64,000 bases of DNA from Verrucomicrobiaceae bacterium E54 (lineage in GTDB: Bacteria > Verrucomicrobiota > Verrucomicrobiia > Verrucomicrobiales > Akkermansiaceae): positions 88,928 through 152,927 of the forward strand of contig JAKZES010000007.1 of assembly GCA_022548915.1 (NCBI GenBank). The letters are read 5' to 3'. The notes under the pieces are model-generated. The model saw nothing but the letters and a program-made list of their open reading frames with translations, was not told the DNA's origin and ran no database searches. Positions 49,149 to 58,407 of this stretch are shown in pieces. Each line of letters begins with the position of its first letter. Positions within the stretch are counted from its first letter, which is position 1. The position numbers and the translations under genes are program-made.

Positions 49149-51080
49149 CTAGAACGCGTTGAAGTGGTTGCCGAGGAGGTGCTTGAGGTTCCACTTGGCG
49201 GTGGTGGAGAGAGAGCGTTCGAGGCAGATGAAGAAGGGCTTGTCGCCGGTCTCGGCCAGCTCGCGGAGGCGGGCGATGGTGGCGTCCTGGATGTTCTCGC
49301 TCCAGGCGAGGCAGACGAGCGCCTTGCGGCGCGGGTCGGCGATTTCCCAGACGGTGTTGTCGGCGAAGTCGTCGCGGCGCTCGCGGCTGTAGTGGAGCTG
49401 GAAACCGTTCTTGAGCAGCACCTCGTCGAACACCGCCCGCTCGCCCGCCTCGTCGAGCGTCAGGAAGAACGCCGCCTCCTTCTCCTCAATGTAGCGACGG
49501 AGCGATTCCACGTTCTCTTCGTCGGTGGCTTCGGGATCGGGCTTGAACTCGCAGCGCGGGAAGTTCGATTTGGCCAGCCGATAGACCTTGAACCCGGCGT
49601 CGGGAATCGGCTGCGGATCATCGCCGTAGCCTTCGATTACGCGTTTGATGCGCTCGATGGTAATTGAAGAGATCGCCTTGAAGCCGAGATCGTGAATAGG
49701 ATCGTCAGCTGGAATAGAGTCCGGAACTTGGACGACAATAAACTTCCGCCTAAGGAGATCGTCTGGGCGCTGTAGAACCGCTTGGGCGAATGTTCCGCTG
49801 CCGGCAAAAAAATCCATAACCAGATCGTCATCGTTCGAGGCCATCTCGATAATGGCCTTTAGTAAGGAGGCAGGCTTGGGAGTCTCGAACTCTATCGATG
49901 ACCCCATAATCTCAGTGAATTCCGCCTTGGCCTGCCGGTTCTGCTCGACATAGTCCATGATCGACGGCCATGGAATCGTCGGTTCCTGCGGTGCAATCTC
50001 AATGTAATATGGAGCCCAGCCGTAATCGCGTTTGATCCACTCCGTGAGCCCCGCATCGCTTCGATTCTTCCACTCGCCTTTGCTCAGTACCCAGCGGCCC
50101 TCCCACCCCTCCTTAGGGTGAATTGGCCAGATTTCCTCTTTATCGGGAGATTCCAACGCATACCACATGGTGGGGCGATCCTTTCGGCGCGCATTTTTTC
50201 CATTCTTTCTAAGTTGGCGTCTGCGAGCCTTCCGTCCGTCCGCAAGCGTAAGCGGATAGGCATCAAGGATCTTTTCCTTAGCCATTCGCGAGAAATGGCA
50301 TTTTTCCGTCCGCTGATACACCAGCAAATACTCGTGATAGTTTGAATGAAAGCGATCCTCCTCGTTTCGACTCGGGCTATCCATCTTCTGCCAAATGAAC
50401 TGGGCAACGAAATTTTCGCGCCCGAACACTTCGTCAGCGACCCTTCGGAGATTTGCCACTTCGTGATCGTCAATACTGATGAAAATTGCGCCAGCCTCAC
50501 TCAGGAGACTCCGTGCTACGAGGAGCCTAGTGTGGATCATTGAAAGCCAGTCGGAATGATAGCGACCCGAAGTATCCGGGTTTGACGTTAGTTTTACGCC
50601 GCCTGCCGTTTCACCTGTATCTTCCCAATATCGGGCGACTTCTCGGGCGTAGTCGTCTTTGTAGATGAAGTCACTTCCGGTGTTGTAGGGCGGGTCGATG
50701 TAAATGCACTTCACCTGCTCCCTGTAGGCATTCAGCAGCAGCTTGAGCGTCTCGAGGTTCTCTCCCTCGATGATCATGTTCCCGTCCGCTTTGTCCGGAT
50801 TCACGGAGCGCTCCTCGTCATAGACCAGGGTCGCGGTCGTCGGCGTGAACGCTTCCCGCTTGGAGGCGGCCTTGCCGTACCACTTGAACTCGTAGCGCTC
50901 GGTCTCGTGGACCTCGTTGGGCTCGACGAGGCGCTTGAGTTCGTCGGGATTCAGCCGGCCCTCGTTGGTGAAGAGGTCGGGGAAGAGGCGCTTGAGTTCC
51001 GCCAGGCGCTCCGCGCGGAGGTCGGGCGTGGTGGGCAGCAGGTCATCCAGCGTGACGGAGTCGGTGGTGTCGTCGCTCAT
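49149..51080 (-). CDS. mod: Type III restriction-modification adenine methyltransferase (Mod)
   Basis: 643-residue beta-class N6-adenine methyltransferase. Motif IV DPPYNTGSDF is at about residue 129, and the SAM motif DFFAGSGTFAQAV follows at about 422, the order expected for Mod of type III systems. The target-recognition region lies between them. The stretch from about 49640 to 50650 is visibly richer in A/T than both ends of the gene and than the neighbours, suggesting exchange of the recognition region. Start ATG 51080 overlaps the RloB-like stop (ATGA). Res lies upstream, separated by two genes. Confidence 0.9.
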   Translation of the reverse strand: MSDDTTDSVTLDDLLPTTPDLRAERLAELKRLFPDLFTNEGRLNPDELKRLVEPNEVHETERYEFKWYGKAASKREAFTPTTATLVYDEERSVNPDKADGNMIIEGENLETLKLLLNAYREQVKCIYIDPPYNTGSDFIYKDDYAREVARYWEDTGETAGGVKLTSNPDTSGRYHSDWLSMIHTRLLVARSLLSEAGAIFISIDDHEVANLRRVADEVFGRENFVAQFIWQKMDSPSRNEEDRFHSNYHEYLLVYQRTEKCHFSRMAKEKILDAYPLTLADGRKARRRQLRKNGKNARRKDRPTMWYALESPDKEEIWPIHPKEGWEGRWVLSKGEWKNRSDAGLTEWIKRDYGWAPYYIEIAPQEPTIPWPSIMDYVEQNRQAKAEFTEIMGSSIEFETPKPASLLKAIIEMASNDDDLVMDFFAGSGTFAQAVLQRPDDLLRRKFIVVQVPDSIPADDPIHDLGFKAISSITIERIKRVIEGYGDDPQPIPDAGFKVYRLAKSNFPRCEFKPDPEATDEENVESLRRYIEEKEAAFFLTLDEAGERAVFDEVLLKNGFQLHYSRERRDDFADNTVWEIADPRRKALVCLAWSENIQDATIARLRELAETGDKPFFICLERSLSTTAKWNLKHLLGNHFNAF

Positions 51081-51583
51081 GGTCGGAAGGCGGAGAGGAG
51101 TTGCTTGAGGAGCGGGGATTGGGCGTGGCGGAGGAGTGTATCGGGGAAATGCTCGGCGTAGGGCTCCGGCAGATACTTTCCGGGCGGGGGCAGGACGGCA
51201 TCGAACGCGCGCTTGCAGGCCGCTGTGTCGCCGGGTAGCGGATGGCCCAGCAGTTCGAGCAAAAAGGCCTCGATACAGGGCGACGGGGTAACCAGTTGAT
51301 ACCCGTTCGCCAAGGCCTTGCGGTGCCAAACCGCCGGAAGAGGCCGGTCGGTGTCGAACAAAACCAGCGTGCGGTCGAAGCCCCGGCGTTTGATGGCGGA
51401 TCTGATGACATCCTGTGGCGATCCGCCCCGGGCATTGTGAATCTCCACCCGCACGCCGCAGTCCCGTGCGTAGAGAGCCTTCAGATGTTTGCAGAAGGCT
51501 TCCTCGGTAAAGCCCTCAACCACGATCTGCGCCGTGCGCCGTGCGCATCGCGGCTTTCGTTTCTGAGGTTGGCTGCGGGACAT
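51077..51583 (-). CDS. RloB-like TOPRIM-family protein
   Basis: 168 residues. The N-terminal RTAQIVVEGFTEEAFCKHLKAL is the TOPRIM Glu loop, and DRTLVLFDTDRPL holds the Asp pair. SPCIEAFLLELLGHPL corresponds to the SNPCFExWLL block of RloB. RloB is encoded with the ATPase RloA in restriction loci (restriction-linked orf), as is the case here. It probably acts as the effector of the ATPase. The stop is fused to the mod start by ATGA, so it shares translation with the methyltransferase. Confidence 0.75.
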   Translation of the reverse strand: MSRSQPQKRKPRCARRTAQIVVEGFTEEAFCKHLKALYARDCGVRVEIHNARGGSPQDVIRSAIKRRGFDRTLVLFDTDRPLPAVWHRKALANGYQLVTPSPCIEAFLLELLGHPLPGDTAACKRAFDAVLPPPGKYLPEPYAEHFPDTLLRHAQSPLLKQLLSAFRP

Positions 51584-51595
51584 TGTCGTCGAATC

Positions 51596-52819
51596 TCAGG
51601 AAAACTCGGGAACCCCGCCGTAGCTGCCGGCGTGGTATTTCTCGAAGAGGTTTTCGACATTGCGCGGCGCCTTCCCTCCTTTTGCTTTGCGGAAGGAGTC
51701 CAAACGGTAGGCTCGTGAGACGAGGTCATCGCCCTTTTCGACCAAGTAGACCTGGTATTTGTGGAGGGTATCACGGAGCAGAAAGTCGGTGTGGAAGGTG
51801 GCGATCAGCTGCGCGTCCTTCGGATTGGTGGCGGGGTTGAAGAACAGATCGACAATGGCGCGGACCATGTGGGGGTGGAGCCCGGACTCGAACTCGTCGA
51901 TAAAGGCGACTCCGCCGGACTCCAGAACGGGAAGCAGGTAGCGGAGCAAGACGAACAGCGCCTGAGTGCCACGAGATTCCTGCATCAAGGCGCGGAGATG
52001 GTTCCGACCGGCGACCTGATGCTCGGCGACCGGGAAAGTAAACTCGTATTCCTTGCCATCCGGCCCGGTGTTCTTGATCCGTTCGGTCCGTACCTTGGTC
52101 AGCCCGAGGTCAAAGCCCGCCATCAAGGATGAAGCACGGCGTAGGGTCTCGGGGTCAGCGTCGAAAAACTCGGCGGCGCTCACGAGATTGGTGAACTCCG
52201 CGTCGTGGAGCGGGGTGCGACCGTCCGGCCCGAGGTTGCCGTGCAGCGAGAGAAAGAACGGGTGCAGGCGCAGGGCCAGTTCGTGCTCCTGGAGGAGCGC
52301 GGAGGACAACCAAGAGGCATTGGCCCGCAGGGGCACCTGGGCAGCGGGGCCGATATCCTGAGCCTTGAATTCATATTCACCTGCCTCTTCGTCCCAAATC
52401 CGCTCGAAAAGGTAGGAAAAGCGGGTCTTCTTGCGGTGAAGCGACTCGCTCAGCACCCGGTCCCGGCGGAAGGTCGCCTCATACAGATAGTGACCTCCGC
52501 CGAACTCGAACTCGACGGCAATTTCGGTCGGCCGCTCGCCGTCGCCATCACCGAACGCAAAAGCCTCGAAAAGGATTTCGGAACCGGGCTTGGCCCGCGC
52601 TGAATCGAGGACGAACCAGGCGAGGAAACCCAGCGGCTTGAGGAGGTTGGTCTTGCCCGAGGCATTGGCCCCGAAAACCCCGGTCACATGGTTCACGCGG
52701 TAGCCAGCTTCAGTCTCCACGATTCCTGGACGGTCGCCGGCGCGAAGACCGACGGTGAAGTCCACCTCGGTCTCTTCCGCGAACGAGTAGAAATTCCTGA
52801 AGGTGTAGCGAATGATCAT
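51596..52819 (-). CDS. RloA-like AAA ATPase, defence-associated
   Basis: 407-residue AAA_21-type ATPase. It starts with IRYTFRNFYSFAEETEVDF, the P-loop is GVFGANASGKTNLLK (about residue 50), Walker B FIDEFESGLHP (about 315) and the H-switch ATFHTDFLL. It is 12 bp upstream of the RloB-like gene and 63 bp downstream of res. The proteins would form an ATPase/TOPRIM pair nested between the restriction and methylation subunits. The 63-bp upstream spacer is AT-rich and may contain a promoter. Confidence 0.85.
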   Translation of the reverse strand: MIIRYTFRNFYSFAEETEVDFTVGLRAGDRPGIVETEAGYRVNHVTGVFGANASGKTNLLKPLGFLAWFVLDSARAKPGSEILFEAFAFGDGDGERPTEIAVEFEFGGGHYLYEATFRRDRVLSESLHRKKTRFSYLFERIWDEEAGEYEFKAQDIGPAAQVPLRANASWLSSALLQEHELALRLHPFFLSLHGNLGPDGRTPLHDAEFTNLVSAAEFFDADPETLRRASSLMAGFDLGLTKVRTERIKNTGPDGKEYEFTFPVAEHQVAGRNHLRALMQESRGTQALFVLLRYLLPVLESGGVAFIDEFESGLHPHMVRAIVDLFFNPATNPKDAQLIATFHTDFLLRDTLHKYQVYLVEKGDDLVSRAYRLDSFRKAKGGKAPRNVENLFEKYHAGSYGGVPEFS

Positions 52820-52882
52820 GACCGATCGAAAATGTCAGAAATTTGACGTTTTTCAATCATATTAAAGGAAGCCGGCGTCGAT

Positions 52883-55690
52883 TCAGGCCCGAGATTCGGA
52901 GTCACAGGACGGGTGGGTGTCGGGTGTGGCGGTGGCGGCCTGCAGGGTGGCCCCGAAGTTCTGGCGCGGCGCGAAGAAGCCGGCGGGCTGCTTCGCACCG
53001 TACTCGACCTCGTCCTCCCGCACGTTCGGATCGAAGCGGGTGACGGGTGCCTTGTAGAGAAGGGTGGTGTTGGCGGTGATGCCGAGGGCGGCGAAGTGCT
53101 TGATGGCGCACTTGATCTTCACCTGCTCCTCGGGCGTGAGCTGGTCGATGTTGTCGGTCGATTTGGTTTCGACCACGAGGTGGAGTTCGATTTCCTCATC
53201 CTCCCGCAGCGCCTTGTGGGAGACGACGACGCCGAAGTCGGGCGTGTAGGTGCTGGTGCCGCCCTTCAACGAGGGCACGGGGATCTTGTAGAAATCCGGG
53301 AGCTTGAGCAGGGCGAGGACGCGCGGATGAGCGTCGGCCTCCTTGGCGAAGCGGATCTCCGGCCCCGAATCGGAATCGATGATGACGTGGTCGTAGATGC
53401 CGTGGTTCGGCGTGGCCTCGGTGGCGCGGTAGGTTTCGATGACTTCCTCGAACTCCTCCCGCTCCCACTTCTCGCCGGTGGGCGTGTAGCTGATCGTGCG
53501 GACCATCTCATCGACGGCGAGCCGGTTGATGTGCTCGGTGGCGAGGTGAAGGTAGCGCGGCGGGTTCCGGACGAGCTGATCGAAGTTGGTGATCTCCTTC
53601 ACGATCCGGATCACCGTGCCGTAGGCGAGCGCGGTGTTTTCGGACAGCTCCTCGATCAGGTCGATGGCGGCGAAATCGGCGGCGAGCACCACCGTTTCCC
53701 GCCCCAGGTCGGCGGAGCGGGCGCCCTCATCGGCGGAAAGCGCGTCGATGCGAGTGAGCGAAACCTCGGCCTCGTAGCGCTGGAGATCGATGGCGTTGAG
53801 CTTTTCGGCGCACTTCGCCACCAGGTCGGCCTCGTCGAAGGTCACGGCGTAGTCGGTGCGGCGGGAAAGCCGCTCCCAGAAGCGGCGGAAGGGCGCGCTG
53901 TCGAAGAGGTCGCGGTTGAGGCGGACCTTCTTCATTCCCTTCCGCCTGCCCTTGGGGCTGTGACGGACCGGCACCCGCTGGTGCAGCTCGTCCTGGTACT
54001 GGGTGACGAAGGTTTCGTAGGTTTCGTTGGGGATGACGGTGAGGAGGTTGATTTCCTCGCCCTCGGGCGTGGAGTCCTCGTCATACACCCGCTGGCCCGC
54101 CTGGTTGCGGCAGATGCGGAGACCCCGGCCGATCTCCTGGCGCTTCTTGATGTCGGAGTAGGTCTCGTTGAGCGTGGCGATGGTGAAGACGTTCGGATTG
54201 TCCCAGCCGACGCCGAGGGCGGAGTGGGAGAAGATGAACTGCCGGGGGTTGTCGAAGGCGAGCAGGGCCTCCTTGTCGCGCAGGATCTCGTCGTAGATCT
54301 CGCGCTGCTTGGCCATGGAGTTCTCGTTGTCGGTGAACTCCCCGGCGTTGGTCTTCGCGAAATAATAGGCCTGGACCTCGTGGACCATGCCGTCGGGCGG
54401 GTCTTCCTTGTAGTGATCGCGGTAGGCTTTCGGGAATTCCTCGACGAAGAGCGTCTTGATCTTGCCGTCGTCGGCCATGTAATTGGCGACGCGGTCGATG
54501 AAGACGAGGGCGAGCGGCTTGATTCCGAGGGGCTTGAGCTTCTCGACCTTCTCGAAGTGCCGGTAGCAGAGCCAGTAGAGTTGCTGGCGGAAGATGCCCC
54601 TCACGTCGCCGGTGGCGGCGTTCGGAGACAGCTCGATGCCGTTGCTGAATTTCACCATGGCCCCGCCACCGCGCAGGCCCTGGGCACGGATGTGCTCGAT
54701 GCGGAAGCCGCGGTAGGAGAGATTGTTGGTGGCATCCTCCAGGGAGTCGCCGTCCTTGAGCCATTTGGTGGGCGCGGACTTGAAGCCGCCCGCCATCTGC
54801 CGCCAGGCCTTGAACTTGGCCTTGGGTCTTCCCTTCCCGGTTTGGATTTCGAGGAGTTCGAGCTTGAGCGTGGCCTCGTCGTTGATTTCCGCGACGGAAA
54901 GCACCTCGATTTTCTTCACGAGCCGCTGGTTGTAGGCATCGAAGGGCGAGAGCCGGTAGAGGAGGTTGCGGACGACCTTGTGGGTGGCGGAGTAGCGCAG
55001 GCGGGCGACGGGATTCAGCTCGAGGAGCCGGGGGCGCAGGTTGTCGGTGTCCATGCCCTCCTGCGGCTCGTCCATAATGACGATGGGCCGGACCTTGGCG
55101 AGGGCCTGCCAGTAGGTGCCGCCATCGGGCGCGTCCTCCAGCTTCTCACCGCCGCGGTTGATGATGTTGTCGTCCGCGCTGAACGAGTGGGTGGTCATGA
55201 TCATGACCTGGAGGTCGGTGCCCTCGATGAAGCGCTTCACCTTGGTGAGGCGCTTGCTGTTGTATTCGAAGGCGTGGAGCGGGATGTTGTAGAGGCGCTC
55301 GAGCTGGGGACGGAAGGACTCGATGGTGTCGAGCACGCCCTCGCGGATGGGCACGGAGGGGACGAGGATGATGAACTTGGTAAAGCCGTATTCGCGGCAC
55401 AGCTCGTAGATGGTCCGGAGGTAAACGAGCGTCTTGCCCGTTCCGGTCTCCATCTCGATGCAGTAGTCGGGCTCGATATTGAAATTCGCCTCCCCCGGGC
55501 CGATGCCGTTGTCGGCGGCGATCGCCTCGACGTTGCGGACGATTTCCCGCGGGGCCAGGTCGAGACGGTTCGGGTAGCAGTCGCCCTCGAACTCCAGGCT
55601 GAAGTAGCTCCGCTGCTGGCCCTCGAAGATCCGCACGGCAGCCTCGATCGCCTGCCGCTGGTAGGGAAGATCTTCGAGTTTGAACGACAT
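52883..55690 (-). CDS. res: Type III restriction enzyme, Res subunit
   Basis: 935-residue SF2 helicase-nuclease. It starts YQRQAIEAAVRIFEG (Q-motif-like), the Walker A is METGTGKTLVYL (about residue 82) and motif II is MDEPQEGMD, followed by RYSATHK. Helicase motif VI-like QEIGRGLRICRNQ is at about 515. The C-terminal PD-(D/E)xK nuclease is visible as TPDFGVVV...LHLVVETKS (about 840-865). Length is normal for Res (about 900-1000). It acts with Mod to cut unmethylated DNA after head-to-head recognition. It precedes mod, the reverse of the usual order, with two genes in between. Confidence 0.93.
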   Translation of the reverse strand: MSFKLEDLPYQRQAIEAAVRIFEGQQRSYFSLEFEGDCYPNRLDLAPREIVRNVEAIAADNGIGPGEANFNIEPDYCIEMETGTGKTLVYLRTIYELCREYGFTKFIILVPSVPIREGVLDTIESFRPQLERLYNIPLHAFEYNSKRLTKVKRFIEGTDLQVMIMTTHSFSADDNIINRGGEKLEDAPDGGTYWQALAKVRPIVIMDEPQEGMDTDNLRPRLLELNPVARLRYSATHKVVRNLLYRLSPFDAYNQRLVKKIEVLSVAEINDEATLKLELLEIQTGKGRPKAKFKAWRQMAGGFKSAPTKWLKDGDSLEDATNNLSYRGFRIEHIRAQGLRGGGAMVKFSNGIELSPNAATGDVRGIFRQQLYWLCYRHFEKVEKLKPLGIKPLALVFIDRVANYMADDGKIKTLFVEEFPKAYRDHYKEDPPDGMVHEVQAYYFAKTNAGEFTDNENSMAKQREIYDEILRDKEALLAFDNPRQFIFSHSALGVGWDNPNVFTIATLNETYSDIKKRQEIGRGLRICRNQAGQRVYDEDSTPEGEEINLLTVIPNETYETFVTQYQDELHQRVPVRHSPKGRRKGMKKVRLNRDLFDSAPFRRFWERLSRRTDYAVTFDEADLVAKCAEKLNAIDLQRYEAEVSLTRIDALSADEGARSADLGRETVVLAADFAAIDLIEELSENTALAYGTVIRIVKEITNFDQLVRNPPRYLHLATEHINRLAVDEMVRTISYTPTGEKWEREEFEEVIETYRATEATPNHGIYDHVIIDSDSGPEIRFAKEADAHPRVLALLKLPDFYKIPVPSLKGGTSTYTPDFGVVVSHKALREDEEIELHLVVETKSTDNIDQLTPEEQVKIKCAIKHFAALGITANTTLLYKAPVTRFDPNVREDEVEYGAKQPAGFFAPRQNFGATLQAATATPDTHPSCDSESRA

Positions 55691-55850
55691 GGGCGATGCA
55701 ATGGTGAGAGGGATGACGGGTCGGTCTGCCTAACGGGGCACAGGATGCTTGCAAAGGCGGTGCAAGGTCAATGCAGCAGGCTCCGTGGCCCGGGGCCGCA
55801 TCGGGAGCCAACCTGGAAATCGGACGCGAGAGCGCCTTGGAAGTCATCCG

Positions 55851-56366
55851 TCACGCCAACACCTCTGAGGCTCCCCCGAGTAATTGCAGCGCCAGTGCTT
55901 CGCACGGCTCAAAATCCCCTGCCCGCTGCGGCTTCACCTCGAAAAACTTCTTTCTCCAGGCGGCTCGGGGCCAGCGGTGCTGGTGGAAATACAGGAGCGC
56001 GGAGACCCCATCCAGCCGTCCAACGCTCTGGGCATTCAAATCGTCGGCCCACGCGAGCCACGCCGGCTCCTCGGCCAACGAAGGATCCAGCTCCAGAAGA
56101 TCCAGGAGGTTTCCAGTGGGCCGCAGGATCGAAGGTCGGCCGACACTACCAGCCGTCTCGACCACAAGTTCTTCAGCTATGAAGGCTTCGATTTCGCGCG
56201 CGAACTCGTCCGAATGGGTGCCGCGGTACTGGAAGTCGAAGCGCTCCGGGAAAGGACCACCCATGACTTGGAGGATATGGACGATCTTCTGGAGCTTCGT
56301 GCGGGTTTCGACCGATTTCAGCCGGCGAAGGAGTACTCCGGTGCGGGCAACGGGATGGGAATTCAT
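55851..56366 (-). CDS. Unknown protein, possibly Panacea/DUF4065-like
   Basis: 171 residues from ATG 56366; the frame is open further upstream but without credible content. The segment RTKLQKIVHILQVMGGPFPERFDFQYRGTHSDEF resembles the start of SocA/Panacea (DUF4065) and YwgA-like proteins (K-L-Q-K-x-x-Y-L-x ... H-G-P-Y-S). If correct, it would be an antitoxin-like or regulatory protein. The rest is a helical region rich in Leu and Glu. It lies 160 bp upstream of res; nothing recognisable is in that spacer. Confidence 0.5.
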   Translation of the reverse strand: MNSHPVARTGVLLRRLKSVETRTKLQKIVHILQVMGGPFPERFDFQYRGTHSDEFAREIEAFIAEELVVETAGSVGRPSILRPTGNLLDLLELDPSLAEEPAWLAWADDLNAQSVGRLDGVSALLYFHQHRWPRAAWRKKFFEVKPQRAGDFEPCEALALQLLGGASEVLA

Positions 56367-56664
56367 GGCTGGAGGATAATTGCTCAAGAAATTGCGGATC
56401 AGCGGATTGGAGAAGCTACGCTCGCCACCAGTCGACGCTCTCCGAATTCCAATTTGCATGAAGGAGCTTGACCAAATCAAGGAAATGTTCACCCGAACAC
56501 TCTCTTGTGTGGTCGATTCATCGTTTGGCATTCCAAACTACCGCCTTGCACCGGTGCTGGCGAAGTGCTCTCCTTTCTCAAGAAATGGCCACCGGCCCTT
56601 CCGGACCGGTGGCACTCTTCGACGGAAGCCGTCGTCTTGATCGCGTGATTCTTGCAGGAATCGA

Positions 56665-57051
56665 TCAAGCGGCGGCTTCCTCGTTTTCTTCGTCGGACCG
56701 GCGGGTGAGGCCGGTGGCCCGCTCGCTCTTGGGCACGAAGCCCATGGCGCGATACAGCGGGCTGTCCTCGCCGTGGTCCGGGTGGCTGCGGACGCCGTGG
56801 GCGACCCGGATGAGGAGGGCATTGAGCGCCTTCTCTTCCTGATTGCGCACCTTGAGAGCCGCCGAGCGGCTCACGGTGAGCGTCCGCAATTCGTCCAGCG
56901 CGGCTTCAAGGGGCCCCATGGCCGTCTCGAGTTCCGCGAGGGTCAATCCCCCGAACGCCGCGTCCGGGGCCAGCTCCTTCCACGCCGAGTGGAAGTCTTC
57001 GGCCTTTCTGGCAGGCCGACGCCGTTTGGTGGTGGTGGCATTGGTATCCAT
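56665..57051 (-). CDS. Conserved small protein of unknown function
   Basis: 128-residue mostly helical, charged protein: a basic Thr/Arg N-terminus (MDTNATTTKRRRPARKA), a helix with LTLAELETAMGPLEAALDEL, a second with EEKALNALLIRVAHGVRSHP, then YRAMGFVPKSERATGLTRR. I do not recognise a family. The 298-bp spacer downstream of it (56367-56664) contains no further credible gene, and the upstream neighbour is the HTH-peptidase gene. Confidence 0.55.
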   Translation of the reverse strand: MDTNATTTKRRRPARKAEDFHSAWKELAPDAAFGGLTLAELETAMGPLEAALDELRTLTVSRSAALKVRNQEEKALNALLIRVAHGVRSHPDHGEDSPLYRAMGFVPKSERATGLTRRSDEENEEAAA

Positions 57052-57180
57052 CTTGGATTCAATGTTGGGTGGAGACCGCCGTTGGTTGTCCCGACCCCGC
57101 ACTCGCGGGCGGGCCGTGGTTGGGTCTCCGGCTTTTTCCGGAACGGAGGTCCGCGCGGGGTCCTCCGCTTGGGAAATCGA

Positions 57181-58392
57181 TTACTTGGGCCATTGGTCGT
57201 CGGTGAATCCGAGAGCCTCGCGGGCCATTCCCTGGCCGACGAGGGTGCGGTGTTTGCGGTAGTCGTTGGCCTCGCGGCGAAGGCGGCCGGCGATCACCGC
57301 TACCCCGATGCGCAGGTCGCGGGCGGCACGGCGGATCTGGCCGGCAAGCTTCAGCGTCCTGACCACCTCCCATTTCGGAGGCGGGATCAGGGTGTCGAGG
57401 GCGAAGCGGTCGGCCTCCTGCTCGACCCGGCCGCTGCGCGCGGAGTCGAAATCGCAGTCGAACAGTGGCCGCCCGCCGGGATCGAGGTGGTTGAGCACGT
57501 GGCCCAGCTCGTGGAAGAGGGTGAACCAGAAGTTGTCGAGCCGGTCGAGGCGCAGGGTGAGCCCGATGATCGGTCGGCCATCGTCCGCGAGCAGCGCCGC
57601 GCCGTCCAGCCGGGTGCCATCGAGGCGTGGCTCGACGACCACCGGCAGGCCGCGCTCGCGAAGCTCGTCGATGGCCTTGACCAGGCCGTCGTCGAAGTAG
57701 CTCAGGCTGGCCAGCCAGTGGACGAAGGCCCCGTCAAAGGCCTTGCGATCCCATTTCGGGAGGTCTTCCTCCTCCGCGACCCGCGTCCTCACGCGGTGCG
57801 CCCAAGCCTCGAGTGCGTGGACGTTGATCGCCTTCTTGCCCGTGGCTTTCCGAGGCAGGGCGGGAACCAGAGGGGCGGTTCCGACGGTGAAAAAACGTCG
57901 CAGCAGGTCGGGCTTGTCCCTGGAGTCCCGCTTCCAGTTTCTCTCGCGACCGGGGAAATAGCCGCGATCGTACATCTGCTTGATCGGGTAGTCCCCGGGG
58001 TCGAATTCCCGCTCGGGAGCAGGTTCGGGTTCAGGCACCGCGACGCCCAGCAGCGAATCGGTGGGGATTCCCCACTCACGGTACAAGGCGCGCATCATGT
58101 CGGGTGTGAGCCCCCGTTTCCCGGAGAGGATCTCCGAGGCGCGGTTGGCCCCGCCGACGAGTCGGCCGAGGTCCTTGGCTTTGTAGTCGCACTGCATCAT
58201 CCGGAACTTGATGGCTTCGATGGGATCGGGTGGCGGGACGGGGTGGTGCTTTTCTTCGTAGTCGGCGAGCAGGACGCTCAGGATCTCCAACTCATCCCGT
58301 TCGGGCTCCGTCAGCTCAACGCCGCGGGCCACCAGCACGTCGAAGCGCTCCAGCGCCTCCTCGTGCCGTTTGGGAGTGTTGATCGGTTTCAT
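57181..58392 (-). CDS. HTH (HigA-like) / ImmA-IrrE metallopeptidase fusion
   Basis: 403 residues. An N-terminal HigA/XRE-like helical part (about 50-115) has KFRMMQCDYKAKDLGRLVGGANRASEILSGKRGLT and LYREWGIPTDSLL. The C-terminal half (about 220-360) is an ImmA/IrrE peptidase with the zinc motif LFHELGHVLNH and a downstream Glu in EQEADRFALDTLIP. This architecture acts as antitoxin to HigB-like toxins and in repressor-cleaving systems. The HigB-like gene is 15 bp upstream. It heads the island and may regulate it. Confidence 0.87.
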   Translation of the reverse strand: MKPINTPKRHEEALERFDVLVARGVELTEPERDELEILSVLLADYEEKHHPVPPPDPIEAIKFRMMQCDYKAKDLGRLVGGANRASEILSGKRGLTPDMMRALYREWGIPTDSLLGVAVPEPEPAPEREFDPGDYPIKQMYDRGYFPGRERNWKRDSRDKPDLLRRFFTVGTAPLVPALPRKATGKKAINVHALEAWAHRVRTRVAEEEDLPKWDRKAFDGAFVHWLASLSYFDDGLVKAIDELRERGLPVVVEPRLDGTRLDGAALLADDGRPIIGLTLRLDRLDNFWFTLFHELGHVLNHLDPGGRPLFDCDFDSARSGRVEQEADRFALDTLIPPPKWEVVRTLKLAGQIRRAARDLRIGVAVIAGRLRREANDYRKHRTLVGQGMAREALGFTDDQWPK

Positions 58393-58407
58393 ATTCGGTT
58401 CGCGTGG

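Noticed and set aside
52913..56182. A 1089-codon open frame on the plus strand
   Set aside because: It is the antisense of the type III res gene. The sequence is Val/Gly/Asp-rich without motifs, while the opposite strand has all helicase and nuclease motifs.
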